Source of the DNA: Chitinophagaceae bacterium
GTDB taxonomy: Bacteria > Bacteroidota > Bacteroidia > Chitinophagales > Chitinophagaceae
Direction: 5' to 3'
DNA: 64,000 bases
Assembly: GCA_016721725.1 (NCBI GenBank)
Contig: JADKHN010000001.1
Coordinates: forward strand, 1,116,001-1,180,000
Positions 51,681 to 59,586 of this stretch are shown in pieces. Positions within the stretch are counted from its first letter, which is position 1, and each line of letters begins with the position of its first letter. The translations under genes were made by a program, and so were the position numbers. The notes beneath the pieces were generated by a model. That model was not told the origin of the DNA, ran no database searches, and worked only from the letters and a program-made list of their open reading frames with translations.

Positions 51681-52484
51681 ATGGAAGCCCCACAAACTTT
51701 TTTCGAATCCAACCGCGAATCCTGGAATAAACGAACGGCGGTTCATAAGGACTCCGCATTTTATGACCTGGACGCATTCAAAAAAGGCAGATCCTCCCTC
51801 AATGCGATCGAATTGGAGGGCCTGGGAGATGTCAGCGGGAGATCCCTGCTACACCTGCAATGTCATTTCGGGATGGACACCCTGAGCTGGCAACGCCTCG
51901 GCGCTCAATGCGTTGGAGTTGACCTCAGTGATGAAGCCATCAAGCTGGCCCGGGAGATCAATACGGAATTGGGGCTGGATGCCCGCTTCGTCTGCTGCAA
52001 TGTATACGACCTGCCGGAGCACCTGGACGAGACATTCGATATTGTCTTCACCTCTTACGGAACCATCGGCTGGCTGCCCGACCTGGACAAATGGGCCGCC
52101 GTGATCGCCCGTTCCCTCAAACCCGGCGGACTTTTCTACATAGCCGATTTTCACCCGGTCCTCTGGATGATGGACGAGGAATTCAAGACCGTCAAATACG
52201 ATTATTTCAATACGGCCGTGATCGCTGAGGAGATCAGCGGAACCTATACCGACCGGAATGCACCTATCCGCTCCAAAGAGTACAGCTGGAACCATCCCTT
52301 CAGTGAACTCTTTGCGGCTTTGCTCGGGCAGGGCCTTACCATCAACGCTTTTAATGAATACCCTTATTCACCTTACAATTGTTTCAACAACCTGGAACAG
52401 GGCGCCGATGGCCTGTGGCGGATCACCGGCATGGAAGAGAAATTACCGATGATGTATTCCATAAAAGCGATCAAACCGGCATAA
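51681..52484 (+). CDS. class I SAM-dependent methyltransferase
   Basis: A 267-residue methyltransferase. The SAM-binding motif I is SLLHLQCHFGMDTLSWQRLGAQCVGVDLSDEAIKLA near residue 54-90, in which the usual GxGxG is replaced by LQCHFGMDT, as in a subgroup of Methyltransf_25/31-like enzymes. Later motifs are FDIVFTSYGTIGWLPDLDKWAAVIARSLKPGGLFYIADFHPV. The C-terminal part (residues 180-267) is likely the substrate-binding region. Substrate unknown. It lies between the tsf terminator and pyrH, 30 bp upstream of pyrH. Confidence 0.88.
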   Translation: MEAPQTFFESNRESWNKRTAVHKDSAFYDLDAFKKGRSSLNAIELEGLGDVSGRSLLHLQCHFGMDTLSWQRLGAQCVGVDLSDEAIKLAREINTELGLDARFVCCNVYDLPEHLDETFDIVFTSYGTIGWLPDLDKWAAVIARSLKPGGLFYIADFHPVLWMMDEEFKTVKYDYFNTAVIAEEISGTYTDRNAPIRSKEYSWNHPFSELFAALLGQGLTINAFNEYPYSPYNCFNNLEQGADGLWRITGMEEKLPMMYSIKAIKPA

Positions 52485-52514
52485 AAATATATCTTCGCTA
52501 AAACTTTCACTGCC

Positions 52515-53225
52515 ATGCTTCCCAGGTACAAGCGGATCTTACTCAAACTTTCAGGCGAATCATTGATGGGCGATAAATCCTTCGGATTGGACAGCGATGT
52601 CATCGCCCGCTATGCACAGGACATCAAGAGCATCACCGAACTGGGTGTGCAGGTGGCCATCGTGATCGGAGGGGGAAACATCTACCGCGGGATGAATGAA
52701 GCGGAGACCGGGATTGAAAGGGCCCAGGGAGATTATATGGGTATGCTGGCCACCGTCATCAACGGGATGGCTGTACAAAGCGGATTGGAAAAAGCGGGTG
52801 TTTACACCCGTTTGCAGAGCGCCATTAAAATGGAACAGATCGCCGAACCCTATATCCGCCGCAGGGCCATGCGCCACCTGGAAAAAGGCCGCGTGGTGAT
52901 CTTTGGCGCCGGAACCGGTAACCCTTATTTCACCACGGATACGGCTGGTTCGCTCCGGGCCATCGAGATCAAGGCCGATGTCATCTTAAAAGGCACCCGG
53001 GTCAACGGCATTTATACGGCAGACCCTGAAAAAGATCCCACCGCAACAAAATACGAGACCATCTCCTTCAGCGAATGTATCCAGAAGAACCTGAAAGTGA
53101 TGGACATGACCGCCTTCACATTATGTATGGAGAACAACCTGCCCATCGTAGTGTTCGATATGAATACACCCGGCAACCTGCTGAAAGTGGTGACGGGGGA
53201 TAAAGTAGGAACACTCGTCAGTTAA
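52515..53225 (+). CDS. pyrH: UMP kinase
   Basis: A 236-residue bacterial UMP kinase of the amino-acid kinase fold. Visible motifs are RILLKLSGESLMGDKSFGLD, QVAIVIGGGNIYRG, the IKMEQIAEPYIRRRAMRHLEKGRVVIFGAGTGNPYFTTDTAGSLRA segment, and VDGVYTADPEKDPTATKYE-like ILKGTRVNGIYTADPEKDP. It converts UMP to UDP. The frequent partner frr does not follow; the gene ends the plus-strand group and is followed by a terminator. Confidence 0.97.
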   Translation: MLPRYKRILLKLSGESLMGDKSFGLDSDVIARYAQDIKSITELGVQVAIVIGGGNIYRGMNEAETGIERAQGDYMGMLATVINGMAVQSGLEKAGVYTRLQSAIKMEQIAEPYIRRRAMRHLEKGRVVIFGAGTGNPYFTTDTAGSLRAIEIKADVILKGTRVNGIYTADPEKDPTATKYETISFSECIQKNLKVMDMTAFTLCMENNLPIVVFDMNTPGNLLKVVTGDKVGTLVS

Positions 53226-53227
53226 AT

Positions 53228-53316
53228 CGGATACACCGATTTACAAAATCGGGTAAATGATTTGGCTGACAGAATAATCTGCGAAATCATTTAATCAATA
53301 TTAATCAGCGTTATTT
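53228..53316. repeat. degenerate GATT/AATC-rich intergenic tract
   Basis: Repeated AATC-type tetramers at irregular 8-10 bp steps (on the minus strand ACGCTGATTA, TTGATTAA, ATGATTTCGCAGATTA). A piece (ACGCTGATTA) is shared with 45027-45036. It looks like a decayed dispersed repeat. Confidence 0.4.
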
Positions 53317-53329
53317 TCTTCTTAATTAA

Positions 53330-53362
53330 AAATGCCACAACTTTCATTGTGGCATTTCGTTT
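53330..53362. terminator. bidirectional terminator between pyrH and the 53382 gene
   Basis: Stem AAATGCCACAA/TTGTGGCATTT (53330-53340 with 53347-53357), 6-nt loop CTTTCA, with a T-rich end at 53360 on the plus strand and an A-rich left flank that gives T residues on the minus strand. It serves the convergent pair. Confidence 0.88.
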
Positions 53363-53381
53363 TTGCGGTTTATGGTAAGCT

Positions 53382-54368
53382 CTACAGGGTATTGAGGTAG
53401 TTGATGATGTTCGTCATATTGGTGATCACCGGGTTAACGCTGACGGGCTGGAATGTGGTATTGGCGGCCGGACTGGCGGTCATTGTTGTGGTATGTCCCA
53501 TGAAATAATCGTTGCCCTGGCGGGAAATGACCACGAGGGTGAACTCCTTGCCCACCGGTAATTTGATGCTGGTGAACTGGCGGGCACTGACCTCGGCACC
53601 CAAAGCAACAACGGACCGGAAATCCTTGAATACCGCGAAAGCCATACTGTTGGCATTGGTGAACTGAGGTGCCAGGGTTGCACTGATCTTGGTACGCAAC
53701 CCGTTGGTGTCGGCAAAATAGGCGTTGTTCAGCCAGCGCAGCTGGTTGGTCTGTATCTCATATTGTTGGGAGGTGACCGTAACGGTATTATTAGGCAGAT
53801 CGGGTGAAGGCAGCCAGTTGAACAGGTTGGGTACCGATTCGTCCCCGATGAATAATTTCATTTGGGTGAAGATGGGCGCATCCGGATACCGAAGAGTGAT
53901 CCTGACGTTGGGTGCCAGCTGAACTTCCTGTCCGTTCTTTTTCATCCTGATATAGATCTCACCTCCGCTGATCAGCAGGCGTCCGTTGGAGACAGTAGGC
54001 CTGTTCAACCGGATCATATCACCCTTTTTCTTGATCAGCATCAATTCAACGGTAACGGTCCCGGTTATAGCCTGCCCCGAAGCGCCCGTGCAGCAATTGG
54101 GAGGGAACCCGCATTGTAGTCCGAAGGGTGTAAGGACATAAGCGTTGCTGTTGTTGACCTGGATACTGTCGGTATACACACCAAAGGTCAAGGCGTTCTT
54201 CAGCGTGTTCACCGGCATGGTCGGTGCGATGCTGGCATACCAGTTGGTATCCGGTCCGTTGGTCTGGCCCGGGTCCGGAACAAATACATCGGTGTCTTTC
54301 TGGCAGGCATTCAGCAAGAAGCCTGTCCCGATCAAAAAAAGTCCAACTATTTTCCTGCTCATATTCAT
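53382..54368 (-). CDS. hypothetical lipoprotein in the sigma-factor operon
   Basis: A 328-residue lipoprotein from the ATG at 54368 (MNMSRKIVGLFLIGTGFLLNAC); an alternative ATG is at 54362. The lipobox is LNAC. The mature part is beta-rich (YVLTPFGLQCGFPPNCCTG, GGEIYIRMKKNGQEVQLAPNVRITLRYP, FTLVVISRQGNDYFMGHT). I do not recognise the family. Third gene of the unit ECF sigma factor, barrel protein, lipoprotein, 55 bp after the second gene. Confidence 0.8.
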   Translation of the reverse strand: MNMSRKIVGLFLIGTGFLLNACQKDTDVFVPDPGQTNGPDTNWYASIAPTMPVNTLKNALTFGVYTDSIQVNNSNAYVLTPFGLQCGFPPNCCTGASGQAITGTVTVELMLIKKKGDMIRLNRPTVSNGRLLISGGEIYIRMKKNGQEVQLAPNVRITLRYPDAPIFTQMKLFIGDESVPNLFNWLPSPDLPNNTVTVTSQQYEIQTNQLRWLNNAYFADTNGLRTKISATLAPQFTNANSMAFAVFKDFRSVVALGAEVSARQFTSIKLPVGKEFTLVVISRQGNDYFMGHTTTMTASPAANTTFQPVSVNPVITNMTNIINYLNTL

Positions 54369-54423
54369 TTCATTAAATAGTTTGTCAATATTCAGATACG
54401 TTCTGGCCGTATTCTGCTGCCTG

Positions 54424-55845
54424 TCAGCGCAAATCAATTCTCAGGCCCAGTCTGAGTCCGGCCGTATTGTATTTTTGTTTCAACGTCAGGTTTTCCTTGT
54501 TCATCGGGGTAAAACTATGCCGGTAATAGGGCTCGGCCAGGATATGGATCTTGTCCGTCAGCTTATAATACACCGAAACGGCGCCCATGAAGCCTACTCC
54601 TGCGTTTGTCTTGAACTGGTAAGGTGAAGATCCCTTTCCGGTGGTGATGTTAACCGGCCGGTAAGCCGTATCCAGCACTTCGCCGCTTTGCCAGCTGTAT
54701 ACATTCACCACGGCGCCGGCATTGATGTTCACATGCAGTTTGCTGTTGCCCAGTTCGTAACCCAGCATGAGCGGTACATCCACACTCCGGTATCGGTTAT
54801 GAGTGGTCTTATAGCGCGTGCCAGTCGTGATATAGCTGCCCGTGGTATCTCCATTGGCATTGATAATATAGGTCACCTGGATCAGGCCGCCCTGCATAAA
54901 AGTGAATTTCTCGTTGATCTGGCTGTAATTGGCTCCAACCCGGATACTCATGGAGTTCCTGAAGACCCGGGTGTACCGGATACCCGCGCTGTAAGCGGAT
55001 GTGAACTTCGTACTCTCCTTCCTTTTTTGGAGATAGGCCGAATTGCCGGTGTCTTTCAGACTTCGGAATGCATAGTCGGGACCGGCATAGAATTCGAGGT
55101 ATTTTTTATTGCCAGACGCATTTCTTTCCAATGAGGGGCAGTCGGGCAGATAATTAAAGGGGGAAAGGCGCAATACCGGTTCACCGGTGGTGTTTTTTCC
55201 TGCGGTGATCCGTTGAGCGAAAAAGTTGAGCCGGCTGATCAGCGTGCCTCCGACCGGGATCTCATCTACTGCCGGATCCTGTAGAACCCTGGTGGGATCC
55301 TCAGCCAGTCCGCCCGCAATGGCGCTGATCCGGGTGTTGCCTGCGGTTCGGGCCGTTCTTTTATTGATCCAGGATGAAGCGGTCTGTTTATCTGCCTCCG
55401 TGCCAACAGTCGGGCCGGAAGGAGTATTGCCTGACGGGGTAAGGGTATTGATACCGGGTGTCAGATCCGTTGAAGCCGAAGCCGGATCATTGGCCGGGTT
55501 AACGGTCACGGGTGTTTCGATCGAATTGTTTTCAGGGTTGTTGTTATTTGATGATCGGGCGGTATTTTGATCGGGGCTATTTGAGGGTTTAACGGCCGCG
55601 ATCTGCGGGACCTGGTTTGTGGATGATCTTTTGATGAGGTATAAAGCGCCGCTGCCGCCGGCGATCAGCAGGGCGGCGATCAGCAGCAGGTTCCTGCGGT
55701 TGCTGAGCAGGGCAAACCAGAATCCCACGGGCTTTCTTTTCTCTCTTTGTTCAACGATCCGGTCCCAGATACGCGGATCCACAGGAGGAGAATAATCCCC
55801 CAGCCGGTCTTTGATATGTTTGTCAAATAGTTGGTTATGGTTCAT
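54424..55845 (-). CDS. membrane-anchored protein with C-terminal outer-membrane-type beta-barrel
   Basis: A 473-residue protein. The N-terminal 50 residues are cytoplasmic-like (MNHNQLFDKHIKDRLGDYSPPVDPRIWDRIV), followed by a transmembrane helix at about 54-72 (NLLLIAALLIAGGSGALYLI), a Ser/Thr/Asn-rich linker (75-180), and a C-terminal PorT-like barrel (about 245-473, with AGPDYAFRSL, SAGIRYTRVF, IRVGANYSQI, LKQKYNTAGLRLGLRIDLR). The start overlaps the sigma-factor stop by 4 bp. An anti-sigma role is suggested by that coupling, but the barrel makes the topology puzzling; this arrangement is common in Bacteroidota. Confidence 0.82.
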   Translation of the reverse strand: MNHNQLFDKHIKDRLGDYSPPVDPRIWDRIVEQREKRKPVGFWFALLSNRRNLLLIAALLIAGGSGALYLIKRSSTNQVPQIAAVKPSNSPDQNTARSSNNNNPENNSIETPVTVNPANDPASASTDLTPGINTLTPSGNTPSGPTVGTEADKQTASSWINKRTARTAGNTRISAIAGGLAEDPTRVLQDPAVDEIPVGGTLISRLNFFAQRITAGKNTTGEPVLRLSPFNYLPDCPSLERNASGNKKYLEFYAGPDYAFRSLKDTGNSAYLQKRKESTKFTSAYSAGIRYTRVFRNSMSIRVGANYSQINEKFTFMQGGLIQVTYIINANGDTTGSYITTGTRYKTTHNRYRSVDVPLMLGYELGNSKLHVNINAGAVVNVYSWQSGEVLDTAYRPVNITTGKGSSPYQFKTNAGVGFMGAVSVYYKLTDKIHILAEPYYRHSFTPMNKENLTLKQKYNTAGLRLGLRIDLR

Positions 55846-56384
55846 ACCGCAACTTTTTGTAATTGTAATAACTGTTTCTGCAACATGTTCCTGGCTTTCA
55901 CAAGCTGGCTCCGGCTCGTACCCGGCTGGATGCCCAGCATTTCGGCGATCTCTTCGTGCTGGTAACCTTCGATCACGTAGAGGTTGAAGATCATCCGGTA
56001 TCCGTCGGGCAACTGGTTGATCAGTTCCAGTAATTCCTTTTGGGTGAGATGCGAATAAGCTGAAGGCTCCATGCCGCTTTCATCCCGGTCCCTGAACTCG
56101 TATCCGATCGTTTCCTTTTCGTAACGCCGTAAGGAATATTTCTTTAAGGCCGTGTTCACCATGATCTTGCGGATCCATCCTTCAAAAGAGCCTTCGAATT
56201 TGAACTGGTGGATCTTGTCGAATACCTTGATGAAGGCATCCTGTAAGATATCCTCAGCATCGGAACTCGATCGGGCATAACGGTTGCATACGCCCAGCAT
56301 ACGGCTGGCATACCGGTTAAAAAGCTCCTTCTGACAGGCAGCCTCCTCCTTTAAGCATCCTCGTATGAGTTCTTCTTCTGTCAA
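55842..56384 (-). CDS. ECF RNA polymerase sigma factor
   Basis: A 180-residue sigma-70 family ECF factor. Region 2 has FNRYASRMLGVCNRYARSSSDAEDILQDAFIKVFDKIHQFKFEGSFEGWIRKIMVNTAL. Region 4 has ELINQLPDGYRMIFNLYVIEGYQHEEIAEMLGIQPGTSRSQLVKARNML. It overlaps the barrel protein gene by 4 bp and starts the three-gene unit. Its target promoters cannot be inferred from this window. Confidence 0.95.
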   Translation of the reverse strand: MTEEELIRGCLKEEAACQKELFNRYASRMLGVCNRYARSSSDAEDILQDAFIKVFDKIHQFKFEGSFEGWIRKIMVNTALKKYSLRRYEKETIGYEFRDRDESGMEPSAYSHLTQKELLELINQLPDGYRMIFNLYVIEGYQHEEIAEMLGIQPGTSRSQLVKARNMLQKQLLQLQKVAV

Positions 56385-56522
56385 TGACTGGTTGGTTTAC
56401 ACCCGGATATCCCTGGATAGATACCTGGTCCGTTCTATACGCTGCCTAAACCCGGTTTATTGCTTATAAGGTACAAAAAACGGCTGTATTTCTTGTTTTT
56501 AGCCCCTAAATCCCCTAATTTG

Positions 56523-57029
56523 ATGAGATCTAACCCAAAATCGACCATGTTATCGGAAGAGCATATCAGGCAATTGATCGAGGAAAATGAATACCTGCAG
56601 GTTCAATTGGCCGATGTGAACGAAGTGCTTGCCCAGCGGGAGGAGGAACTGAACCTGTTGCGGAAGAGCCAGGCTGAGGCCGCCGAACTGAGAAGCCGGC
56701 TCGATAACCAGCTCGATGAACTGCATAGTATGCAGGACCATATCGGAGAAAAGGAACTCCAGGTCCTGGGGGCGAGTGAGCGGGAAGCCGAACTTCAGGA
56801 GGAGCTTACTGAAGCGGCCAGGCTTCAGCAACAATACAATGAACTGGTGGGCCATTACGCCTATATCCAGAGCCAGCTCACCGACCTGCAGGCCCGTATC
56901 GAAGAACTGAATTCACGGAACCGGGAACTCCAGAAGATCGCCGGAAAAATAGGTGAATTGGAAAGCCAGTTAGCCAATGCCGTTATGGAGCGGGAGGAGC
57001 TGCAGAAGCAAGTGGGAACCACCCTTTAG
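56523..57029 (+). CDS. coiled-coil protein
   Basis: A 168-residue protein from the ATG at 56523 (MRSNPKSTMLSEEHIRQLIEEN); another ATG at 56547 is possible. From residue 10 to the end it is a continuous heptad-patterned coiled coil rich in Glu, Gln and Leu (NEYLQVQLADVNEVLAQREEELNLLRK, RIEELNSRNRELQKIAGKIGELESQL). No other domain, signal or membrane segment. Function unknown. Confidence 0.75.
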   Translation: MRSNPKSTMLSEEHIRQLIEENEYLQVQLADVNEVLAQREEELNLLRKSQAEAAELRSRLDNQLDELHSMQDHIGEKELQVLGASEREAELQEELTEAARLQQQYNELVGHYAYIQSQLTDLQARIEELNSRNRELQKIAGKIGELESQLANAVMEREELQKQVGTTL

Positions 57030-57166
57030 GTCTTTTAGAATGCTTATTGACGCCGGCTCTGGTCAAAAGAAGAACTTCATTCCGGATCAGGGTATAAAAA
57101 TAATATTGCAAACGCTTGCATTCCTGCGTTCATTTTTATATTTTACTTGTCTAAAACTTATTGTCT

Positions 57167-57625
57167 ATGAACTTTCAAACGTTGAACAAACAAAGGAAAT
57201 TTGTATTGATCGCCGCCCTGCTTGGCATTATCGCCTGCTTTTTACCCTGGGTATCCGTGAGCGTTTTTGGTTACAGCAGCAGTGTGAACGGAATGCACAG
57301 CTGGGGATTGATGGCTTTTATAGGATTCATTGGTTCCGGGGTTGCGGCCTTCCTGGGTGATCAGACCAAACCCATGGCCCAGACTTTTTGGTTTGTCGCC
57401 CTGGCCTGTGGAGCATTGGCCGTTTTGGGCGTATTACTTTATTTCCTGAATGTTTCTGGCTCTGTAGGAGGTTTTGGTGTCAGCTATGGCTTTGGGATCT
57501 TCATTGCAGCGGCAGCAGCCATAGGCGTATTGGCCTGTGCCTATATGTTCAGGAATCCCGGGGACAGCATCAAGGGCGGATTCGACAGCCTGAAGCAGGA
57601 TATCGAGGACAAGGCAAAGACCTAA
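57167..57625 (+). CDS. four-helix membrane protein
   Basis: A 152-residue protein from the ATG at 57167 (MNFQTLNKQRKFVLIAALLG). Four transmembrane segments are visible at about 13-33, 46-65, 76-97 and 107-128, followed by an amphipathic C-terminal tail DSIKGGFDSLKQDIEDKAKT. Probably an inner-membrane protein of unknown function. A terminator follows at 57641. Confidence 0.8.
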   Translation: MNFQTLNKQRKFVLIAALLGIIACFLPWVSVSVFGYSSSVNGMHSWGLMAFIGFIGSGVAAFLGDQTKPMAQTFWFVALACGALAVLGVLLYFLNVSGSVGGFGVSYGFGIFIAAAAAIGVLACAYMFRNPGDSIKGGFDSLKQDIEDKAKT

Positions 57626-57640
57626 ACTCTGTATTTTTAA

Positions 57641-57673
57641 AAAAAAGCATGACTTTCCCGGTCATGCTTTTTT
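57641..57673 (+). terminator. intrinsic terminator
   Basis: Stem AAAAAAGCATGAC/GTCATGCTTTTTT (57641-57653 with 57661-57673), 7-nt loop. It lies 16 bp after the membrane protein stop and 41 bp before pdxH. Confidence 0.93.
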
Positions 57674-57713
57674 TGTTTGTATGAATTGTTGGACTTTTGT
57701 AGAAAATCCGGAT

Positions 57714-58355
57714 ATGCCAGCTATCGCCGATATCAGAAAAGAGTATATGAAGCAATCCCTGCTCGAAGAAGAGGTTGAACAAGATCCGTTCAGCCAGTTC
57801 GGAAAATGGTGGGATGAAGCGGTGAAGAGCGAGGTGGAAGAAGCCAATGCCATGACACTGGCCACCGCCACTGCGGATGGGAAACCTTCGGCACGGATCG
57901 TATTGCTGAAAGCGGCAACTCCCCAGGGTTTTGTTTTCTACACCAATTATAGCAGTCATAAAGGGCAACAGCTCGCTGAGAATCCCCTTGCCTGCCTGGT
58001 ATTTTTCTGGACCTCCCTGGAGCGTCAGATCCGAATTGAAGGGACTGTGGAGAAAGTGAGTGAAGGAGAGAGTGATGAATATTTTCATTCAAGGCCATCC
58101 GATAGCAGGCTGGGGGCATGGGCGTCTCCGCAAAGTTCCGTCATCCCTTCCCGGGACACCATTGAAGAGAACCTGGCACATTACCTGAAAAAATACCCTG
58201 AAGGTCATATTCCCCGGCCTCCCCATTGGGGCGGTTACCTGGTCAGGCCCGTTCAGATCGAATTCTGGCAAGGCAGGCCCAGCCGTCTTCATGACAGGAT
58301 CTTGTATACGTTACAGCCGGATGGAGGATGGAAGATCGAACGATTGGCTCCTTAG
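57714..58355 (+). CDS. pdxH: pyridoxamine 5'-phosphate oxidase
   Basis: A 213-residue FMN-dependent PNPOx that makes pyridoxal 5'-phosphate. The ATG at 57714 gives MPAIADIRKEYMKQSLLEEEVEQDPFSQFGKWWDEAV, typical of the family. Later motifs are ARIVLLKAATPQGFVFYTNYSSHKGQQLAENP, FFWTSLERQIRIEGTVEKVS, YFHSRPSDSRLGAWAS and the C-terminal VQIEFWQGRPSRLHDRILY....W.IERLAP. Full length. Convergent with the bTHX gene. Confidence 0.98.
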   Translation: MPAIADIRKEYMKQSLLEEEVEQDPFSQFGKWWDEAVKSEVEEANAMTLATATADGKPSARIVLLKAATPQGFVFYTNYSSHKGQQLAENPLACLVFFWTSLERQIRIEGTVEKVSEGESDEYFHSRPSDSRLGAWASPQSSVIPSRDTIEENLAHYLKKYPEGHIPRPPHWGGYLVRPVQIEFWQGRPSRLHDRILYTLQPDGGWKIERLAP

Positions 58356-58371
58356 CCAGTGCAAGGGGTTG

Positions 58372-58444
58372 GTAATTGGGAATAGGTTCAGCATTATTGA
58401 ACTGTTTCAGTCTTCCTAATTCCCAATCCCTAATTCCCAATTAC
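58372..58444. repeat. heptamer array with inverted partner between pdxH and thx
   Basis: Right part: TCCTAAT, TCCCAAT, CCCTAAT, TCCCAAT (58414-58441) and a diverged fifth unit. Left part: GTAATTGGGAATAGG (58372-58386), which matches the reverse complement of 58429-58444 apart from one missing base. The two parts could form a hairpin at the 3' ends of the convergent genes. Confidence 0.85.
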
Positions 58445-58448
58445 TTAA

Positions 58449-58574
58449 TTAAGCTTTCTTCTTAGCCGCCTTCTTTGGCGCTACTGCCTTCTTTACTGTT
58501 TTTGAAGGCCTTGATTTACCAAAAGAACCACTAAAGATCTTTCCTTTTTTTGTTTTAATGTCACCACGTCCCAT
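58449..58574 (-). CDS. ribosomal small subunit protein bTHX
   Basis: A 41-residue basic protein starting MGRGDIKTKKGKIFSGSFGK and continuing SRPSKTVKKA plus an Ala/Lys tail. The MGxGDxKTxxGKI..G..GK.RP core is that of bTHX (THX), a small 30S protein first known from Thermus and widespread in Bacteroidota. The ATG is at 58574 and the TAA at 58449-58451. Lies between pdxH (convergent) and the HU gene (same strand). Confidence 0.92.
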   Translation of the reverse strand: MGRGDIKTKKGKIFSGSFGKSRPSKTVKKAVAPKKAAKKKA

Positions 58575-58613
58575 AATGTGTATTTTTTTGTTTGGATTGT
58601 TTACAAGCTACAA

Positions 58614-58644
58614 AAAAAGCAAGGCGCAATGCACCTTGCTTTTT
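58614..58644 (-). terminator. intrinsic terminator of the HU gene
   Basis: Stem AAAAAGCAAGG/CCTTGCTTTTT (58614-58624 with 58634-58644), 9-nt loop; the minus-strand 3' side continues in T. It lies 19 bp after the HU stop at 58663. Confidence 0.9.
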
Positions 58645-58662
58645 AATTTTTTTGATGCACGA

Positions 58663-58932
58663 TTACATCTTAGCAGATAATTCTTTACCGGCTTTGAATT
58701 TGGCAACTTTCTTCGCCTTGATTTTGATAACAGCACCTGTTTGAGGGTTACGGCCGTTGCGGGCAGCCCTTTTAGAAACAGAGAATGTACCAAAGCCAAC
58801 CAAAGTAACTTTGCCACCGCCTTTTAAAGTTTTTGTTACTGCTTCAACAAAAGAATCGAGGGCAGCGTTTGCTTGTGTCTTTGTAATACCTGCATCATCA
58901 GCAAGTTTTGAAATCAATTCAGCTTTGTTCAT
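58663..58932 (-). CDS. hup: HU family DNA-binding protein
   Basis: An 89-residue HU from the ATG at 58932 (MNKAELISKLADDAGITKTQANAALDSFVEAV). The signature GFGTFSVSKRAARNGRNPQTGAVIKIKAKKVAKFKAGKEL is complete, including the DNA-contacting RNP..G. A histone-like nucleoid protein. The open frame extends upstream but the promoter lies there. Strong promoter and terminator. Confidence 0.98.
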   Translation of the reverse strand: MNKAELISKLADDAGITKTQANAALDSFVEAVTKTLKGGGKVTLVGFGTFSVSKRAARNGRNPQTGAVIKIKAKKVAKFKAGKELSAKM

Positions 58933-58962
58933 GATAGATTTTTTAAAATTTTTTAACTGCAA

Positions 58963-58992
58963 CAAATATAGACGGTTTTTAATTGCGACAAA
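58963..58992 (-). promoter_or_regulatory. HU gene promoter
   Basis: On the minus strand TTTG (58992-58989), 18-bp spacer, then TATATTTG (58970-58963), an exact TAnnTTTG -7 element. The start codon is 31 bp beyond. A textbook Bacteroidota housekeeping promoter. Confidence 0.8.
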
Positions 58993-59228
58993 ATTATTTT
59001 CAAAAAAAATTATTCCCGGTAAACCCGCTGTAAACCGCAAGGAATAAGGATTTTGGGATGCCCGGCCGGGATGTCCGGCGTCTCCGGGCCGGGGTACGGA
59101 CCTCCGAAACCCTTTACTGCAGGGCTTTTCCGGTCAAGATTGGGTAAAAACCTGACTGCAAGCGGCTTTTAGCGAATTATAAAATAGCGAAGGAATCTGC
59201 AAAAGATTGCCGTATCATTTTTGCACAA

Positions 59229-59534
59229 TTAGTGCACAACCTGCATGAGGGTGCGAAAAGCGATGAAGCGGTCGCCCCATTTTTCATAAGAACGCTGCCG
59301 CATGTCGTCCGCAAATTGTTCGATATAGCGGTTGTACAGGGCCTTGCTTTCGGCACGGTATTGTATGGCATAGGTGGGTCCTTCGGTGTTGTCCAGTTCG
59401 AGTATTTGTAATATCGTGGCACCGGAAAAACAACCCGTACCCAGTACCTCGGGTAGGTGTTCCTCTTTCAGCCAGTTCAGCCATTCGTCTTTGATGGCGT
59501 CCTGAACTTTTAGGGTGACATTATAGATGAACAT
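59229..59534 (-). CDS. DUF4286-type small protein
   Basis: A 101-residue protein (MFIYNVTLKVQDAIKDEWLNWLKEEHLPEVLGTGCFSGATILQIL...EGPTYAIQYRAESKALYNRYIEQFADDMRQRSYEKWGDRFIAFRTLMQVV). The pattern matches DUF4286, a small alpha-beta family found in Bacteroidota with no known function. Cytosolic. The 236 bp between its end and the HU start contain a GC-rich palindrome (CCCGGCC at 59061, GGCCGGG at 59087) and the HU promoter. Confidence 0.88.
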   Translation of the reverse strand: MFIYNVTLKVQDAIKDEWLNWLKEEHLPEVLGTGCFSGATILQILELDNTEGPTYAIQYRAESKALYNRYIEQFADDMRQRSYEKWGDRFIAFRTLMQVVH

Positions 59535-59586
59535 GTTTATTCTTTTGTAACGGGCAATGTTTCGATGGTATTTACAATCCGGCGTC

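Noticed and set aside
59061..59093. GC-rich palindrome CCCGGCC...GGCCGGG as a terminator
   Set aside because: No T run on either strand and 136-168 bp from the nearest stop; left as an unexplained palindrome.
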